Position numbers and translations under genes: made by a program
Source: Prorocentrum cordatum
Lineage: Eukaryota > Sar > Dinophyceae > Prorocentrales > Prorocentraceae
Assembly: GCA_963575745.1 (NCBI GenBank)
Contig: CAUYUJ010014356.1
Span: 262,605 to 326,604, forward strand
Reading direction: 5' to 3'
DNA: 64,000 bases
In this document: piece by piece, positions 42,701 through 51,790 of the stretch
Layout: the number at the start of each line of letters is the position of its first letter
Position numbering within the stretch: position 1 is the first letter of the stretch
Notes under the pieces: generated by a model
Told to the model about the DNA's origin: nothing
The model's database searches: none
Seen by the model: only the letters and a program-made list of their open reading frames with translations

Positions 42701-43245
42701 CAAGCACAATGATTCGTGATCACCAGGCTGGGGATCAGAGGAAGACCGTTGTGCATCACTCTCCTGTGCCCTGCCAGCGCCGCCCCCGTAGTAAATCGTG
42801 TTCCGCGCGCCTGTCCCTCTGTTCCAGTTTCCCACTCACACCAAAACTGAGCCACCACCTCTCCTCCCGCCGTAATCTCAGGTAGCGTTGTGTCCCATGC
42901 CTCTCCAGCGTAGCGTAATATATTGGGGTCCGTCCCCACCCAAGCTTCGCAATCCATCGTGCCTCTCTTGAACATTGAGATGCCTGACTGCCTCTTCGGG
43001 TACCAACTCCATACGTCCTCGCTGACCTCCGCCAGCGGCTGGAAGTCCCTGGCCACCTGCTTTGCCCAAGGTGTAGATGCTTCGCGTATCCATCCGACTT
43101 CCAATCTCCTGACCTGGCATTGGCTGTCCAGCTTCGACGTGCCAGACAGAGCCGCCAACACACTGCCAAAATCCACTGGATATGTCGCCCATTGTCTGTA
43201 ACACCGTAGCCTGAGTCTGCTTTTTGTTTCTCCCAATGTGCGCAT
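42658..43245 (-). pseudogene. Segment 1: 195-residue frame ending in finger-like motifs
   Basis: The middle holds a tryptophan-rich stretch (EDVWSWYPKRQSG, then CEAWVGTDPNILRYAGEAWD). After it, GAALAGHRRVMHNG is the second half of a C2H2 finger (H-x4-H), with only one cysteine left upstream (FWCEW). The last 16 residues begin CAWC and read CAWCVSSFASRK, the first half of a second finger. The frame then stops. The expected histidines would have to come from the overlapping frame of segment 2. Confidence 0.5.
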
Positions 43246-43483
43246 CGGTTGCTCCGATCGCCCGCCCGCTGGAGCAGCCCCTCCTCAGACATGCGGCGTC
43301 CTGACGTTTCTCAATGCAGGGTCCCTGGAAATCCCGAACCTTTCCCCAGGACCGGTTTTGCATCCCAAGTCGTCTTTTGCCGGTCCCGAGGCCCAGCGAA
43401 GGCCTCCCGAGGCCGAACACGGCCGTAAACCCGCCGTCGTGATTGTGTGTTTGCGACGCGATCATGTCCGTGAGAGCCTCGCC

Positions 43484-43682
43484 GCTGACGTTAAGCCGGG
43501 CCTGTCCCCTCACGGGGGGATTTTGCGACGGAAGATCAAAAATACCGAAAATTAGTCCAAAAATAATCCCAAAATAGTCTGGGGACTATCTTTGGAGGAT
43601 GTTGTAACCTTTTTGGGGCATTTTTGCGGTATTTTTCATTTCCGTCGAAGAACACCCTGTAGGGGGACACGCCCGACTTAAC
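43484..43682 (-). mobile_element. Family A element, copy 6 (introner-like borders)
   Basis: Ends ttaagccgggcctgtcccc and gggggacacgcccgacttaa. Flanks cgctgacg (43483-43490) and cgccgacg (43682-43689) match at 7 of 8 positions. On the minus strand it runs from GTTAAGTCGGG to ACGTCAG, so it could be an intron upstream of the decayed gene on the same strand. Longer than most copies (about 190 bp). Confidence 0.75.
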
Positions 43683-43852
43683 GCCGACGAGAAACAATAT
43701 ATTGTTCGCTGGTCCTCAACACGCGCGGTGCCGGGCCCCAAACGCGCGCGGGTCCGCCGAGGCAGCTCCACCCGTCGGCGCGGTGCCCAGGGCAGCGCAG
43801 AGGCCGACGCTGAGAGGCCTCCTACAGAGGGGGTCGGAGAATCGGCAAATGG

Positions 43853-44037
43853 GCTTAAGTCGGGCGAGTCCCCCTACAGAGGGACTGTCGACGAAAAATT
43901 AAAGAAACCCCAGAAATGCCCCAAAAAGGTCAAACAATACTCAAAAATACTCCCCGGACCATTCTTGGACTATTTTGGGGGTATTCTTTTGTATTTTTCG
44001 TTGAAAATCCCCCTGTAGGGGGCCGGCCCGACTTAAA
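43853..44037. mobile_element. Family A element, copy 7
   Basis: Ends cttaagtcgggcgagtcccc and ggggccggcccgacttaaag. TTAA is present at both ends. The interior is AT-rich (acaatactcaaaaatactc). Only 170 bp separate it from copy 6. I found no clear target duplication. Confidence 0.75.
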
Positions 44038-44219
44038 GCTGGGCGAGGGCTGGCACATGCGTGGCTGCTGAAACGGTCTTCCCGGAATGGAAAACACACT
44101 CCCGGGATAAAAGTCAACCCGCCAAGCAGTAAATGGGCTGCTTCCCAGAAGAAAAAAATTCCCGGAGCTCCGCTTTGGCAGCCACGGGTTTGCCAGCCTT
44201 CGCCTGGTTTCTGGGAGCA

Positions 44220-44396
44220 GTGGGGTCGGATCATCGCGCCGCATCGCCGATGCATCGGCGATGCACCGAAGATGCGTCGGCGATGCGTCGGCGACGTCGA
44301 CGTGAGCGATGCGTCGGCGACGTCGACATGAACCACATCGGGCGCCACATCGAGCCGCATCGGCGATGCATCGGCGATGCGTTGCGAATTGAGCAG
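44220..44396. mobile_element. Family J element, copy 4
   Basis: Left tggggtcggatcatcgcgcc, then gcatcgccgatgcatcggcg, a cgtcggcgacgtcgacgtg centre, and gcatcggcgatgcatcggcg on the right. The outer right arm is missing because a family N element starts at once. Confidence 0.65.
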
Positions 44397-44610
44397 GGAA
44401 CGACCCGCCCGGCATTCCTATAGGCCTCCCAGGACATGATCTTAGAAACCAAAAACGTTCTAAGAACAAATAACAATGTTCATACAACATGACCCTGATG
44501 AGTTCAGACGGGACAGTCCCAGCCAGAACTGCTCGAAGAGCAGCTCGTGCAAACCACCATTGTTTGGTGGGCCTATAGGCGAGCCAAGACGCTTCGCCAC
44601 TGCTTGAGCA
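44397..44610. mobile_element. Family N element, copy 3
   Basis: cgacccgcccggcattccta, taggcctcccaggacatg, acgttctaagaacaaataac, and on the right gtgggcctataggcgagcc. CCTATAGGCC near both ends forms the inverted repeat. Unsplit at the site where copy 1 holds a U element. Confidence 0.7.
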
Positions 44611-44883
44611 TCGGCGATGCGTTGCGACCCTCCGGCCCCATCTGTCCTGGCTGCGAGGAGACACGGGCGCTGCGCGTGGTCGGCGGAGCCGAGCGCGGTC
44701 GGTGGACCGCTGGCGGGGCGCACCGAGAGGGGGGGGTGCGCGAGGAGGGGCGGCCTGCCGAAAAGGCAAGAGGGGGGAGGGCCTCCCGGAAGGCAGGGGC
44801 CTGCCTTCAGCGGCGAGCGAGGGGGGGGGGCGGGGGAGGGGGGGGGTGCGCGGCGGGGGAGGGGGAAGGGGGGAGGGGGGAGG
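44611..44883. other. Unclassified GC-rich sequence
   Basis: Runs of gggaggggggg before the Q copy. No gene supported. Confidence 0.4.
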
Positions 44884-45434
44884 GCAAGCTAGGTGCGCTC
44901 GCGTCATATCTGACGTCCTACCCCTCCCTCCCATCCCTTACCATGGCGCTGATTTTCTCTATCCGCGGACGCGTGTCGTAGCGGACCTGTGGCTCCGCGC
45001 GGCGTGCGTAGTGGGTGGTGGTGCGCGTGCGTGCGTGCGTGCGTGCGTGTGCGTGGTTGTGGTGGTGGTGGTGGTGGTGGTGGGTGGTGGTGGTGGTGGT
45101 GTTGGTGGTGTTGGTGGTTGGTGGTGGTGGTGGTGCTGGTGGTCGTGGTGGTGGTGCTGGTGGTGGTTGTGATGGTGGTGGTGGTGGTGGTGGTGGTGGT
45201 GGTGGTGGTGGTGGTGGTGGTGCGGCGCGGTGGTGGCGGGCGGATGGGCGCGCGAGAAAGAGGCCCGCGCTGAGGCGAGAACGCCATCCTGAACGACGGA
45301 GGCCAAACACCGATCCGAGAATGAGGCCCACGCTGCAGCGGGAGCACGATTCGGAACGATTCGGGAGCAGAAATGAGGCCGGTGCCTCAGCGAGAGCAGC
45401 CTTAAAAAGAAAAAAAAACGCAGGCGAAAACCCG
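44884..45434 (+). repeat. Q duplication, copy 2, with GGT satellite core
   Basis: Flanks match 14616-15393 closely. Left: taggtgcgctcgcgtcata, accatggcgctgattttct. Right: atgggcgcgcgagaaagag, acgccatcctgaacgacgg, cgattcggaacgattcggga. The core here is ggtggtggtggt over about 170 bp, against gtgcgtgcgtgtgt in copy 1, so the core evolves much faster than the flanks. Confidence 0.85.
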
Positions 45435-45830
45435 TCGAGCGCGTGGGACGCTCGAGAAGGACGCGCTTCTTCGGAGAGCATCGCAGAACCCCTCCAATGG
45501 CAAAACGGAGTCCGTCCTCGTCGTCCTCCTCCTCCTCCTCCTCCTCCATTCTCCTCCTCCTCCCCCTCCTCCTCCTACTCCTCCTCCTCTTCCTGTTCCT
45601 CCTCCTCCTCCTCCTCCTCACAGAACCGTCAGCGTCCCGTATCCCTCCATGTCGGCGTCAGCAGAGCCAGCTGGGAGGGCGCCCGCTCGAGAATGACGCG
45701 CTTCGGAGCGCGTCGAAGAGCCCCTCCAGTGGCAAACCGACCTGTGCAGAGCCGTCAGCGTCCCGTATCCCTGCAGGTCGGCGTCCGCAGAGCCAGCTGG
45801 GAGGGCGCCCGCCAAACGATCGGTAGACCA
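45435..45830 (+). repeat. P repeat (about 120 bp units) interrupted by CTC
   Basis: gccgtcagcgtcccgtatcc, cagagccagctgggagggcg and agagcccctccagtggcaaa recur about three times. The first unit is split by a cctcctcctc tract (45515-45622). Confidence 0.75.
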
Positions 45831-45892
45831 TCGACAGCACTGTACGCAATCGCTGTACCGAGACGGGATCGGTGGGCCCCATGTACCCAGGT

Positions 45893-46121
45893 GAGGGGCA
45901 ACGATATGGGGTACTGCATGGGGGGAGACACATCGACCTGGAATCGGCGATACATCTCCGATAGATCGGCGATAGGCCCCCGATAGGCCCCCGATAGCCG
46001 ATCCGCACGTCCACGCGTTCCTGGGCGTTGTGGGGCTATCAGGCCCCATATCGGCGATCAATGGGCGATTGGAGGTGGATCCACCCCCCCTTTGCCTGTT
46101 CCAGTCCTCTCGTTGCCCCCT
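45893..46121. mobile_element. Family K palindromic element, copy 2
   Basis: Left tgaggggcaacgatatgggg, right the inverse (cctctcgttgccccctga). Inside are ctggaatcggcgatacatc and ccatatcggcgatcaatggg. Same layout as 33895-34110. Confidence 0.7.
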
Positions 46122-46199
46122 GACCACGCCTGCAATCCAACCACGACCAAGACTTCTCAACACCTGTAGACTTCCTGCCGTCCATGCTGAGCATCCGCT

Positions 46200-46460
46200 C
46201 GTTTGTTGCACCCCCTCAGGTTCGGTGGCAACTCATGGGCATTGGAGCCTTCCATACCATCTTGTAGGCTCTTGCGAATCGACGCTGGTCGACGCTAAAT
46301 CGACGCTGATCGAGGCTGAATCGACGCCAATCGACGCTAACCAACGAACAATCGGCGCTGTCTCATCCACTCCCAAGCGCGAATCGACGCTAGTCGACGC
46401 TAACAACGGAATTAAAGGGGTCGGTATATCAGGCTCCCATGATTTGCTACCGAGCTATCG
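46200..46460 (+). repeat. Family L cassette, copy 2
   Basis: ggttcggtggcaactcatgg, ggctcttgcgaatcgacgct, minisatellite of gacgctaaatcgacgctgat, then cactcccaagcgcgaatcga, ggaattaaaggggtcggta, catgatttgctaccgagc. Block order identical to copy 1. Confidence 0.8.
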
Positions 46461-46715
46461 CTGATTGACTGTTACCGAGCTCGAGGTATATCCATGATTG
46501 GCTACCGTTCAAGGCGGAGGCTGGCGCCGTTCATGCTGACGCGCAGCGGAATGCAACAAAAGCACGAAGCTGTAGCGGAACGCCAGGCCGGAAGACACGC
46601 GAACACACAACACGCACATAGCTTATGTTGCCAAGCGTGAGCCTTAACAGTATGTGTGTGTGTGTGTGTTCTAGCACTCCATGCTGTGCGATCTCAAGTG
46701 AGGCAATCTGGGTAG
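46461..46715. other. Unclassified sequence with a short GT run
   Basis: A tgtgtgtgtgtgtg run lies near 46653. No gene supported. Confidence 0.4.
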
Positions 46716-47125
46716 TACAACTTGTACAGTGCAATCTGTGGTGCGATCTATGTTGCGCAGTCTATGTGGAGCAATGCGTGTGGTGCACTCTGCGAGATGC
46801 AATATGTGTGGTGCAATCTATGTGGTGCAAGTGATTTTAACAAACGAGTTGACATGTGGTGCAGTATAGGTGGTGCGATCTACTGCGTGCATCCATGTAG
46901 GGCTATCTAGGTTGTGCGATCTGTCGTGCATCACATGCGGTGCAACCTAGGCTGTGCAATATATGTTGTGCGATCCCTGTGGTGCAATATGAGTGGTGCG
47001 ATCTACATGGTGCAATATATGGTGTGCAATCTGCGTGGTGCAATGTATGTGGTGCAATCGACGTGGTGCAATATAATGTATAGATACATGTTTGGTACAA
47101 TCCAAGTGATGCAACCTATGTGTTG
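46716..47125 (+). repeat. 13-16 bp minisatellite (TATGTGGTGCAATC)
   Basis: About 25-28 units built on gtggtgcaatctatgtg, with frequent single-base changes and one interruption (aagtgattttaacaaacg near 46830). Confidence 0.9.
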
Positions 47126-47547
47126 CAATTATGAGAGGCGTCGACGGGGCGGCGACTGCGACAACATAGCCGCAATACCGACAGACAGGCCCAGAAGACC
47201 GGCGGCGACGAGGCGGCGACGGCGGCTACATAGCCGCCAGACTGGTCGTCAGGCCCAAATCTGTAGAGGAGAAGTAAGAAACCCTAAATGCAAACACTGC
47301 TTCGATAATATATTATATATGTGATGTACGTACAGACGTGTAGACAAAAGGACAAGGCGGACAGGACCAGCAATCAGAGAAAGGACGACAACGGATACCC
47401 GAAACAACAAGCGACAAGAAACAGCGGTGCCAATACATTGACGATGAGAAGAGAGCGAGGGCATCCAAGACCAGAGACCTAGGACACGAGTCAGGACGCG
47501 AACGAGGGGGCGAGAACATGCGAGAGGGCCGGTGGCAGCGAATACGG
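47126..47547. other. Unclassified sequence
   Basis: Includes an 18 bp perfect palindrome (ggcggctacatagccgcc) near 47220. Otherwise no repeat family or supported gene. Confidence 0.45.
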
Positions 47548-47693
47548 TCGAGTCGGGGACCGACTACAGGATTGAATCACCCCAAGCTTGGCTTTCGCGT
47601 TGGAATCACGAAAACCGCGCAGGAGGCCCTGTAGATCTGGACGAGAAAATTAACTCTTGGGTGGATAGAAGATGTAGTCGATCCCCTACTCGA
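47548..47693. mobile_element. Family AG palindromic element, copy 2
   Basis: Left tcgagtcggggaccgactac, right the inverse (gtagtcgatcccctactcga). Next inward, gattgaatcacccc pairs with gggtggatagaag imperfectly. Matches the ends of 59133-59302. Confidence 0.6.
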
Positions 47694-47714
47694 ACTTGAG
47701 AGAAGGGCGCAAGG

Positions 47715-47960
47715 CGGCGAGCGGATGTCTTGAGGTCCGCGCTGACCCCCCTCCCCTGCGGGCCCCAAGAATACACACCACCACTATCCTCCTCTTCCTC
47801 TCCTCTCTCCTGGGGGAGGGAGGGGGGGAGGGCGGTGGTGGTGGTGTATATGTTTGGGGCCCGTATCCCCAGCGAGCGCAGCGCGCCAGGGGCGCCGCCA
47901 GGGGCGCCTCGGCGCCGATCCGAGAGATCGGCGCGGAGCTCCACAAAATCAAGCTCGTGC
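47715..47960. mobile_element. Family B element split by an X-like insertion
   Basis: Left part gaggtccgcgctgacccccc ends at about 47757. The right part resumes as agcgcgccaggggcgccgcc and ends gatcggcgcggagctcc. The inserted block (47758-47868) separates the two halves of the B hairpin near its centre. Confidence 0.65.
47758..47868. mobile_element. X-like palindromic insertion in B
   Basis: Left gggccccaagaatacacacc, right the inverse (gtgtatatgtttggggccc). Inner arms caccaccactatcctcc and ggcggtggtggtggtgt enclose a pyrimidine/purine core. Same design as family X, but the arm sequence differs. Confidence 0.6.
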
Positions 47961-48010
47961 CGTGCGACCTCGAGTCGCACGACGACGACGCCGCCGACGA
48001 CGTTGGTTTG

Positions 48011-48169
48011 GGTCGGGCGTGTCCTCCTACAGGCGGATCCTGGACGAAGAATAGAAAATAGTCCAAACACGCTACAACATAGGCAAACAACATAAGCCAA
48101 ACATCGCCCCCAGACTATTGTTTAACCATGTTTGGACATTCCCCCTGAAGAGGGACGGGCCCGACTTAA
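48011..48169 (+). mobile_element. Family A element, copy 8, between about 50 bp direct repeats
   Basis: Ends ggtcgggcgtgtcctcctac and gagggacgggcccgacttaa. It is flanked by long imperfect direct repeats (47951-48004 and 48168-48222), both reading aagctcgtgcc / aaggctcgtgcc, then cgacctcg and cgcacgacgacgac-type sequence. On the plus strand it runs from GGTCGGG to ACTTAAG. Confidence 0.75.
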
Positions 48170-48179
48170 GGCTCGTGCC

Positions 48180-48520
48180 GCCCGACCTCGGGTCGGACGA
48201 CGACGACAACGCCGACGCCGACGCCGACGACGACGGCGACGGCGACGACGACGCCGACGACGCAGACACCCACGCCGACGCCGACGGAAACCGCCACCGA
48301 CAGAAAAAAAACGCCAGCGGAAGGGGACGCCGACCGAAGACGACGACGACGGCGACGACACCAGACGCCGACGACACCGACGACGACGACGACGGCGACG
48401 ACGACGCCGACGGCGACGACAACGGCGACGACGACACCGACGACGACGGCGACGACGACACCGACGACGACGGCGACGACGACGACGCCGACGACGACGA
48501 CGACGCCGACGGGAGCGGGC
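48180..48520 (+). repeat. GAC triplet tract
   Basis: gacgacgacgccgacgacg with occasional ggc and acc variants over about 340 bp. Poly-Asp, poly-Arg and poly-Val frames are artefacts. Confidence 0.95.
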
Positions 48521-48659
48521 GCGCAGAGACGAGCGAGAGAGCCCCATGCCTGCTCGGGCGAGGGAGGCCCCGCGGCGCGCTGCGCCCCGAGCGGCTGCAG
48601 CTTGGGCAGGCCCCAGGGCCGCGGCAGGCACTTCAGCCTCGCAGGGGGGGGGGAGGGGC

Positions 48660-48820
48660 AGTTCGCTCCTCCTCCGCCTCCTCGCTCCTCCGCCCCCTCC
48701 TCGCTCCTCCTCCTCCTCCCCCCCTCCCCCTCCTCATCCTCCTCCTCCTCATCCTCCTCCTCCTCCTCCTCCTGCTCCTCCTCCTCCTCCTCCTCCTCCT
48801 CCTCCTCCTCCTCCTCCTCC

Positions 48821-48860
<40 letters not shown>

Positions 48861-49012
48861 TCCACCCTCCCGCGTCCATCCTCCCTCCTTCTTCCCTCCT
48901 CCCTCCTCCTCCCTGCTCCTCCTCCCGCCTCCTCCTCCACCACCTCACCTTCTCCTCCTCCTCCTCCTCCTCCTCCTCCTCCTCCTCCTCCTCCTCCTCC
49001 TCCTCCCTCCCC
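48660..49012 (+). repeat. CTC triplet tract with CAT block
   Basis: Pyrimidine-rich cctcctcctc with a catcatcatcat block at 48823-48860. Long Pro/Ser/Glu frames are artefacts. Confidence 0.95.
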
Positions 49013-49254
49013 AGGACGAGGCGGGGCGAGGCGAGGCCTAAACCTCCCTCTTCTGTCATCGCCTTCTGCTCGCCATGGGGGGACACGGCTCTTGAGGGAA
49101 ACGCAACCTAAGGTTGTTCACAGTTTTCGGGCTCTCGGGGCCCTCCACGGGCCCCAGGATTGTCAGAACATGATCAAGGATGAAGATCTCGTCCTGGGGG
49201 AAGGCCCCAGGGTCCAGGACCCCCGTTTCCTTCAGGACCCGTTTCCCCCATGCT

Positions 49255-49520
49255 GATTCTGCGGCAACTCCTGGAAGCCTCCCCTGCCAACTTGTTGGCG
49301 CTTGCGCGTCCACGCGAATCGACGCCCGTCGACGCTGATCGAGAATACATCGGCGCTAATCGACGCGCAGTCGACGTTGAACCGGCGCTATCTCAGTGAC
49401 TATCAGACGCTAACGGCTGCTAGTGGAAACTGAAGACGCGCTTTCGAGGACACGCAGAGCTCCCATGAGTTGCTACCGAACATCACCTGCTCTCGCAACC
49501 CCACCGCACAATAATGGCAA
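49255..49520 (+). repeat. Family L cassette, copy 3 (diverged)
   Basis: ggcaactcctggaagcctcc, gcgaatcgacgcccgtcgac, then gacgctgatcgagaatac-type units, and agctcccatgagttgctacc at the end. The order is that of copies 1 and 2. Confidence 0.7.
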
Positions 49521-50072
49521 CCAACTAGGCGAGTGGCTCAGCCGCTACTGTCTGCAACTGCCACGGGCCATTGTCTAGCTTTCCTTCCAGAGGTGCCGCT
49601 CCAGCATGCCCAGAGGTCCAGACTTGTGTGTCGGACACACAGCGCCGACGCCGACTGGCTTATCACGTCCTCAGTCCTCCAGTCTCGCATATGTAAGCTG
49701 CTCCCCTCGTGATAAGGCTTCCGCGCTGCCACGGCCTGAGGAAGGCCGTCTCGACTCCAATGAGGGAACTGACTCCCTCTGAGCGCCAACCGCACGACCG
49801 TGAGCGCAGAACGGGCTGCGCATACGGGCTGAACGTGTAGAGTGTAGGATGGCCCTTGGCCTCCGGGGCGAGACGAGGCTGGGGAAACGCACGCCCACTG
49901 TCACGCTCCGCTCTCCCACGCGGGAGGATTAGGCGTCGCTCCAGGAGGAGGGGGGGGGAGGCGAATGCATGGGGGGGGGCAGGAAGAACGGTGCACTCCT
50001 CGGGACCTCGAAGCTCCACATCTGGACCCTAGCCGGCCCCTGCATGGGCCCAAGACAGAGGCCTCCTAGCTG
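49521..50072. other. Unclassified sequence
   Basis: No lettered repeat; overlapping open frames on the minus strand have no recognisable domain. Confidence 0.45.
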
Positions 50073-50308
50073 GGGTCGGAGTAGATGGGGTCGGAGGCTC
50101 GCGCCTAGCTGGGGTCGGAAGACAGAGGCCTCCTAGCTGCATCTGCGATCCATCAGCAATGCATCGGCGATGCGCCAGCGATGTATCGTCGACGTGGGCG
50201 ATGCATGGGCGACGTCGATATGAAGAAATTCAGGCACGACATCGAGCCGCATCGGCAATGCATCGGCGATGCGGCGGGATCCTCCGACCCCATCTACTCC
50301 GACCCCAT
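50073..50308. mobile_element. Family J element, copy 5, with duplicated left arm
   Basis: The words gcctcctagctggggtcgg and tggggtcggaggctcgcgcc occur twice at the left (50067-50135). The centre repeats gatgcatcggcgatgcgcc-type words, and the right arm is gcggcgggatcctccgaccc. Left-arm duplication may reflect internal rearrangement. Confidence 0.65.
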
Positions 50309-50311
50309 CGG

Positions 50312-50470
50312 TTGAAGAAGGAAAAACTACATAGACATGGACTTTCGGCGCTCCACGCGGATTTCTTGGATCTGCGCTGGACCCCCCTCCCTGGCGCGCG
50401 GAGCGCGCCAGGGGCGGCGCCAGAGGCGACGCTGGTGGGGCCCAACATTTCTGGCGTTTTCTTTCTTCGA
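50312..50470. mobile_element. Family B element, right arm shortened
   Basis: Left arm catggactttcggcgctcca, centre ggcgcgcggagcgcgccagg, right part shortened after gcgacgctggtgggg to aacatttctggcgttttctt. Confidence 0.7.
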
Positions 50471-50691
50471 ATCTGGGAGGCCTAGACTACAGGGCCCCTA
50501 TTTTGCGGCCCTCGCTGCCCCCCCGTGTATTGCCCCCCCATGTCGGGGGCGGCCAAGAGGGGGGTGTCCAAGAGGGGGGGGCGCAGTTCATGGCCGGCGG
50601 CGTGTGCGCGGCCCAGGAGGGGGGGGGCGAGCAGGGACGTCATGAAATAAGAAGAAGCGCCGTGAGGTCTGTGGAGGTATCATGGCCCCCG
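50471..50691. other. Unclassified GC-rich sequence
   Basis: No repeat recognised. Confidence 0.4.
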
Positions 50692-50738
50692 CGATGATGC
50701 CCGCCCAACCCTGGTCATCACCCCCCCCGTGCATCGCT

Positions 50739-50927
50739 CGGGCCGGGCGAAAGGGGGGGATAGCGAAGGGGGGGTTGAAGAATCAGCTCACGTAGCTGAT
50801 TTTCCCGGCGCCTCCCGGGAGGCGCCCATGTGTCGAGGAATGGGCCCGGCGGCGGGGCCGAAGCCAGCTGCGCGCAGCAGATTTCGTAACCCCCCTTTCC
50901 CCTATCCCCCCCTCTCGTCCGGCCCGA
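50739..50927. mobile_element. Family G element, copy 3, between about 45 bp direct repeats
   Basis: Left gggccgggcgaaaggggggg, right the inverse (ccccctctcgtccggcccg). It is flanked by imperfect direct repeats (50692-50738 and 50928-50971), both reading atgatgcccgccc, ctggtcatc and gtgc.tcgc. This is far longer than the roughly 8 bp repeats beside the copy at 61728. Confidence 0.75.
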
Positions 50928-50971
50928 ATGATGCCCGCCCCCCCTGGTCATCCCCCCCCCTCCGTGCCTCG

Positions 50972-51105
50972 CCCCCCCCCCCATTGCGCGACGCACCCAG
51001 GGGGAGCACGAGGCGGAGCCGCCGGGCGGCTCCTGGCCTGGCGACGCGGGGGCCCGCGGCGCCCGCGCCCTCGAGGAACCGCACCTCGCGGGGGCTGGGC
51101 AGCGA
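50972..51105. other. Unclassified GC-rich sequence
   Basis: Short GC-rich spacer before the GA tract. No gene supported. Confidence 0.4.
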
Positions 51106-51790
51106 GGGCGTGAGAGAGAGAGAGGGCGAGAGAGGAAGCAAGAGCAAGAGAGAGAGAGAGGGAGATATAGAGAGAGCGAGACCAATAGGGAGAGAGAGGG
51201 AGCGAGATTGAGAGAGAGAAAGAGAGAGAGCGATGCAGAGAGCGAGCGAGAGAGAGAGAGAGAGAGAGTTAGAGCGAAGGAGAGAGAGAGAGAGAGAGAG
51301 AGAGAGCCAGAGGGAAAGCGAGTGGAAGCGAAAGCAAAAGAGAAAGAGAGAGAGAGAGAGAAAGCGAGAGATAGAGCGAGCGAGCGAGCTAGAGCGCGAG
51401 AGAGAGAGAGGGAGAGTCAGAAAGAGAGAGCGAGCGAGAGAGAGCAGGAGGCAGGCGAGCTGCAGCGCCCAGAGACACGTTGGGCGAGGAAAAGGCGGCG
51501 AGGGCGAGGACGGGAGGCGGAGGCACGGGTGCGGGCAGGGGACCCGGGGAGGCGGAGGGGGGAGGAGGGGGGGAGGGGGAGGGCGGAGAAGGAGGGGAGA
51601 ACAGGAGCAGAGAGGAGCGAGGAGGAGGAGGAATATGAGGAGGAGGAATATGAGGAGGAGGCATATGAGGAGGAGGCATATGAGGAGGAGGAGGAGGAAG
51701 GGAGCAGGAGGAGGCAGGGAGAGAGGAGGACGATCAGAAGAGGTAGGGAAGAAGACGACGGGGGAGGAGGAGTGGAGAAGGGGAGGGGGA
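51106..51790 (+). repeat. GA dinucleotide and GGA triplet tract
   Basis: gagagagagag with gcgag interruptions up to about 51460, then gaggaggaggaatatgagg and gaggaggcatatgaggagg units. The strand is almost all purine for nearly 700 bp. The Arg/Glu frames and the Leu/Ser frames opposite are artefacts. Confidence 0.95.

Larger units (their letters stand above)
38989..43513 (-). pseudogene. Decayed or intron-split minus-strand gene with C2H2-type zinc fingers
   Basis: From 43.5 kb down to 39.0 kb the minus strand holds a series of protein-like segments in changing frames, unlike the repeat-driven frames elsewhere. In order: a segment ending in two finger-like motifs, a complete C2H2 finger with a basic region, a conserved-looking helical segment, an asparagine-rich hinge with a following segment, a long charged helical segment, and a short C-terminal piece. 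Segments meet at small frame changes with no clear GT...AG pairs, which favours decay over introns, although introns cannot be excluded. From memory only, the composition resembles multi-copy retroelement-associated proteins of dinoflagellates. No reverse transcriptase or endonuclease motif is visible here. The sub-segments are listed separately. Confidence 0.5.

Noticed and set aside
48122-49256. Asp-, Arg- and Pro-rich frames of over 300 codons on both strands
   Set aside because: Products of the GAC and CTC triplet tracts.
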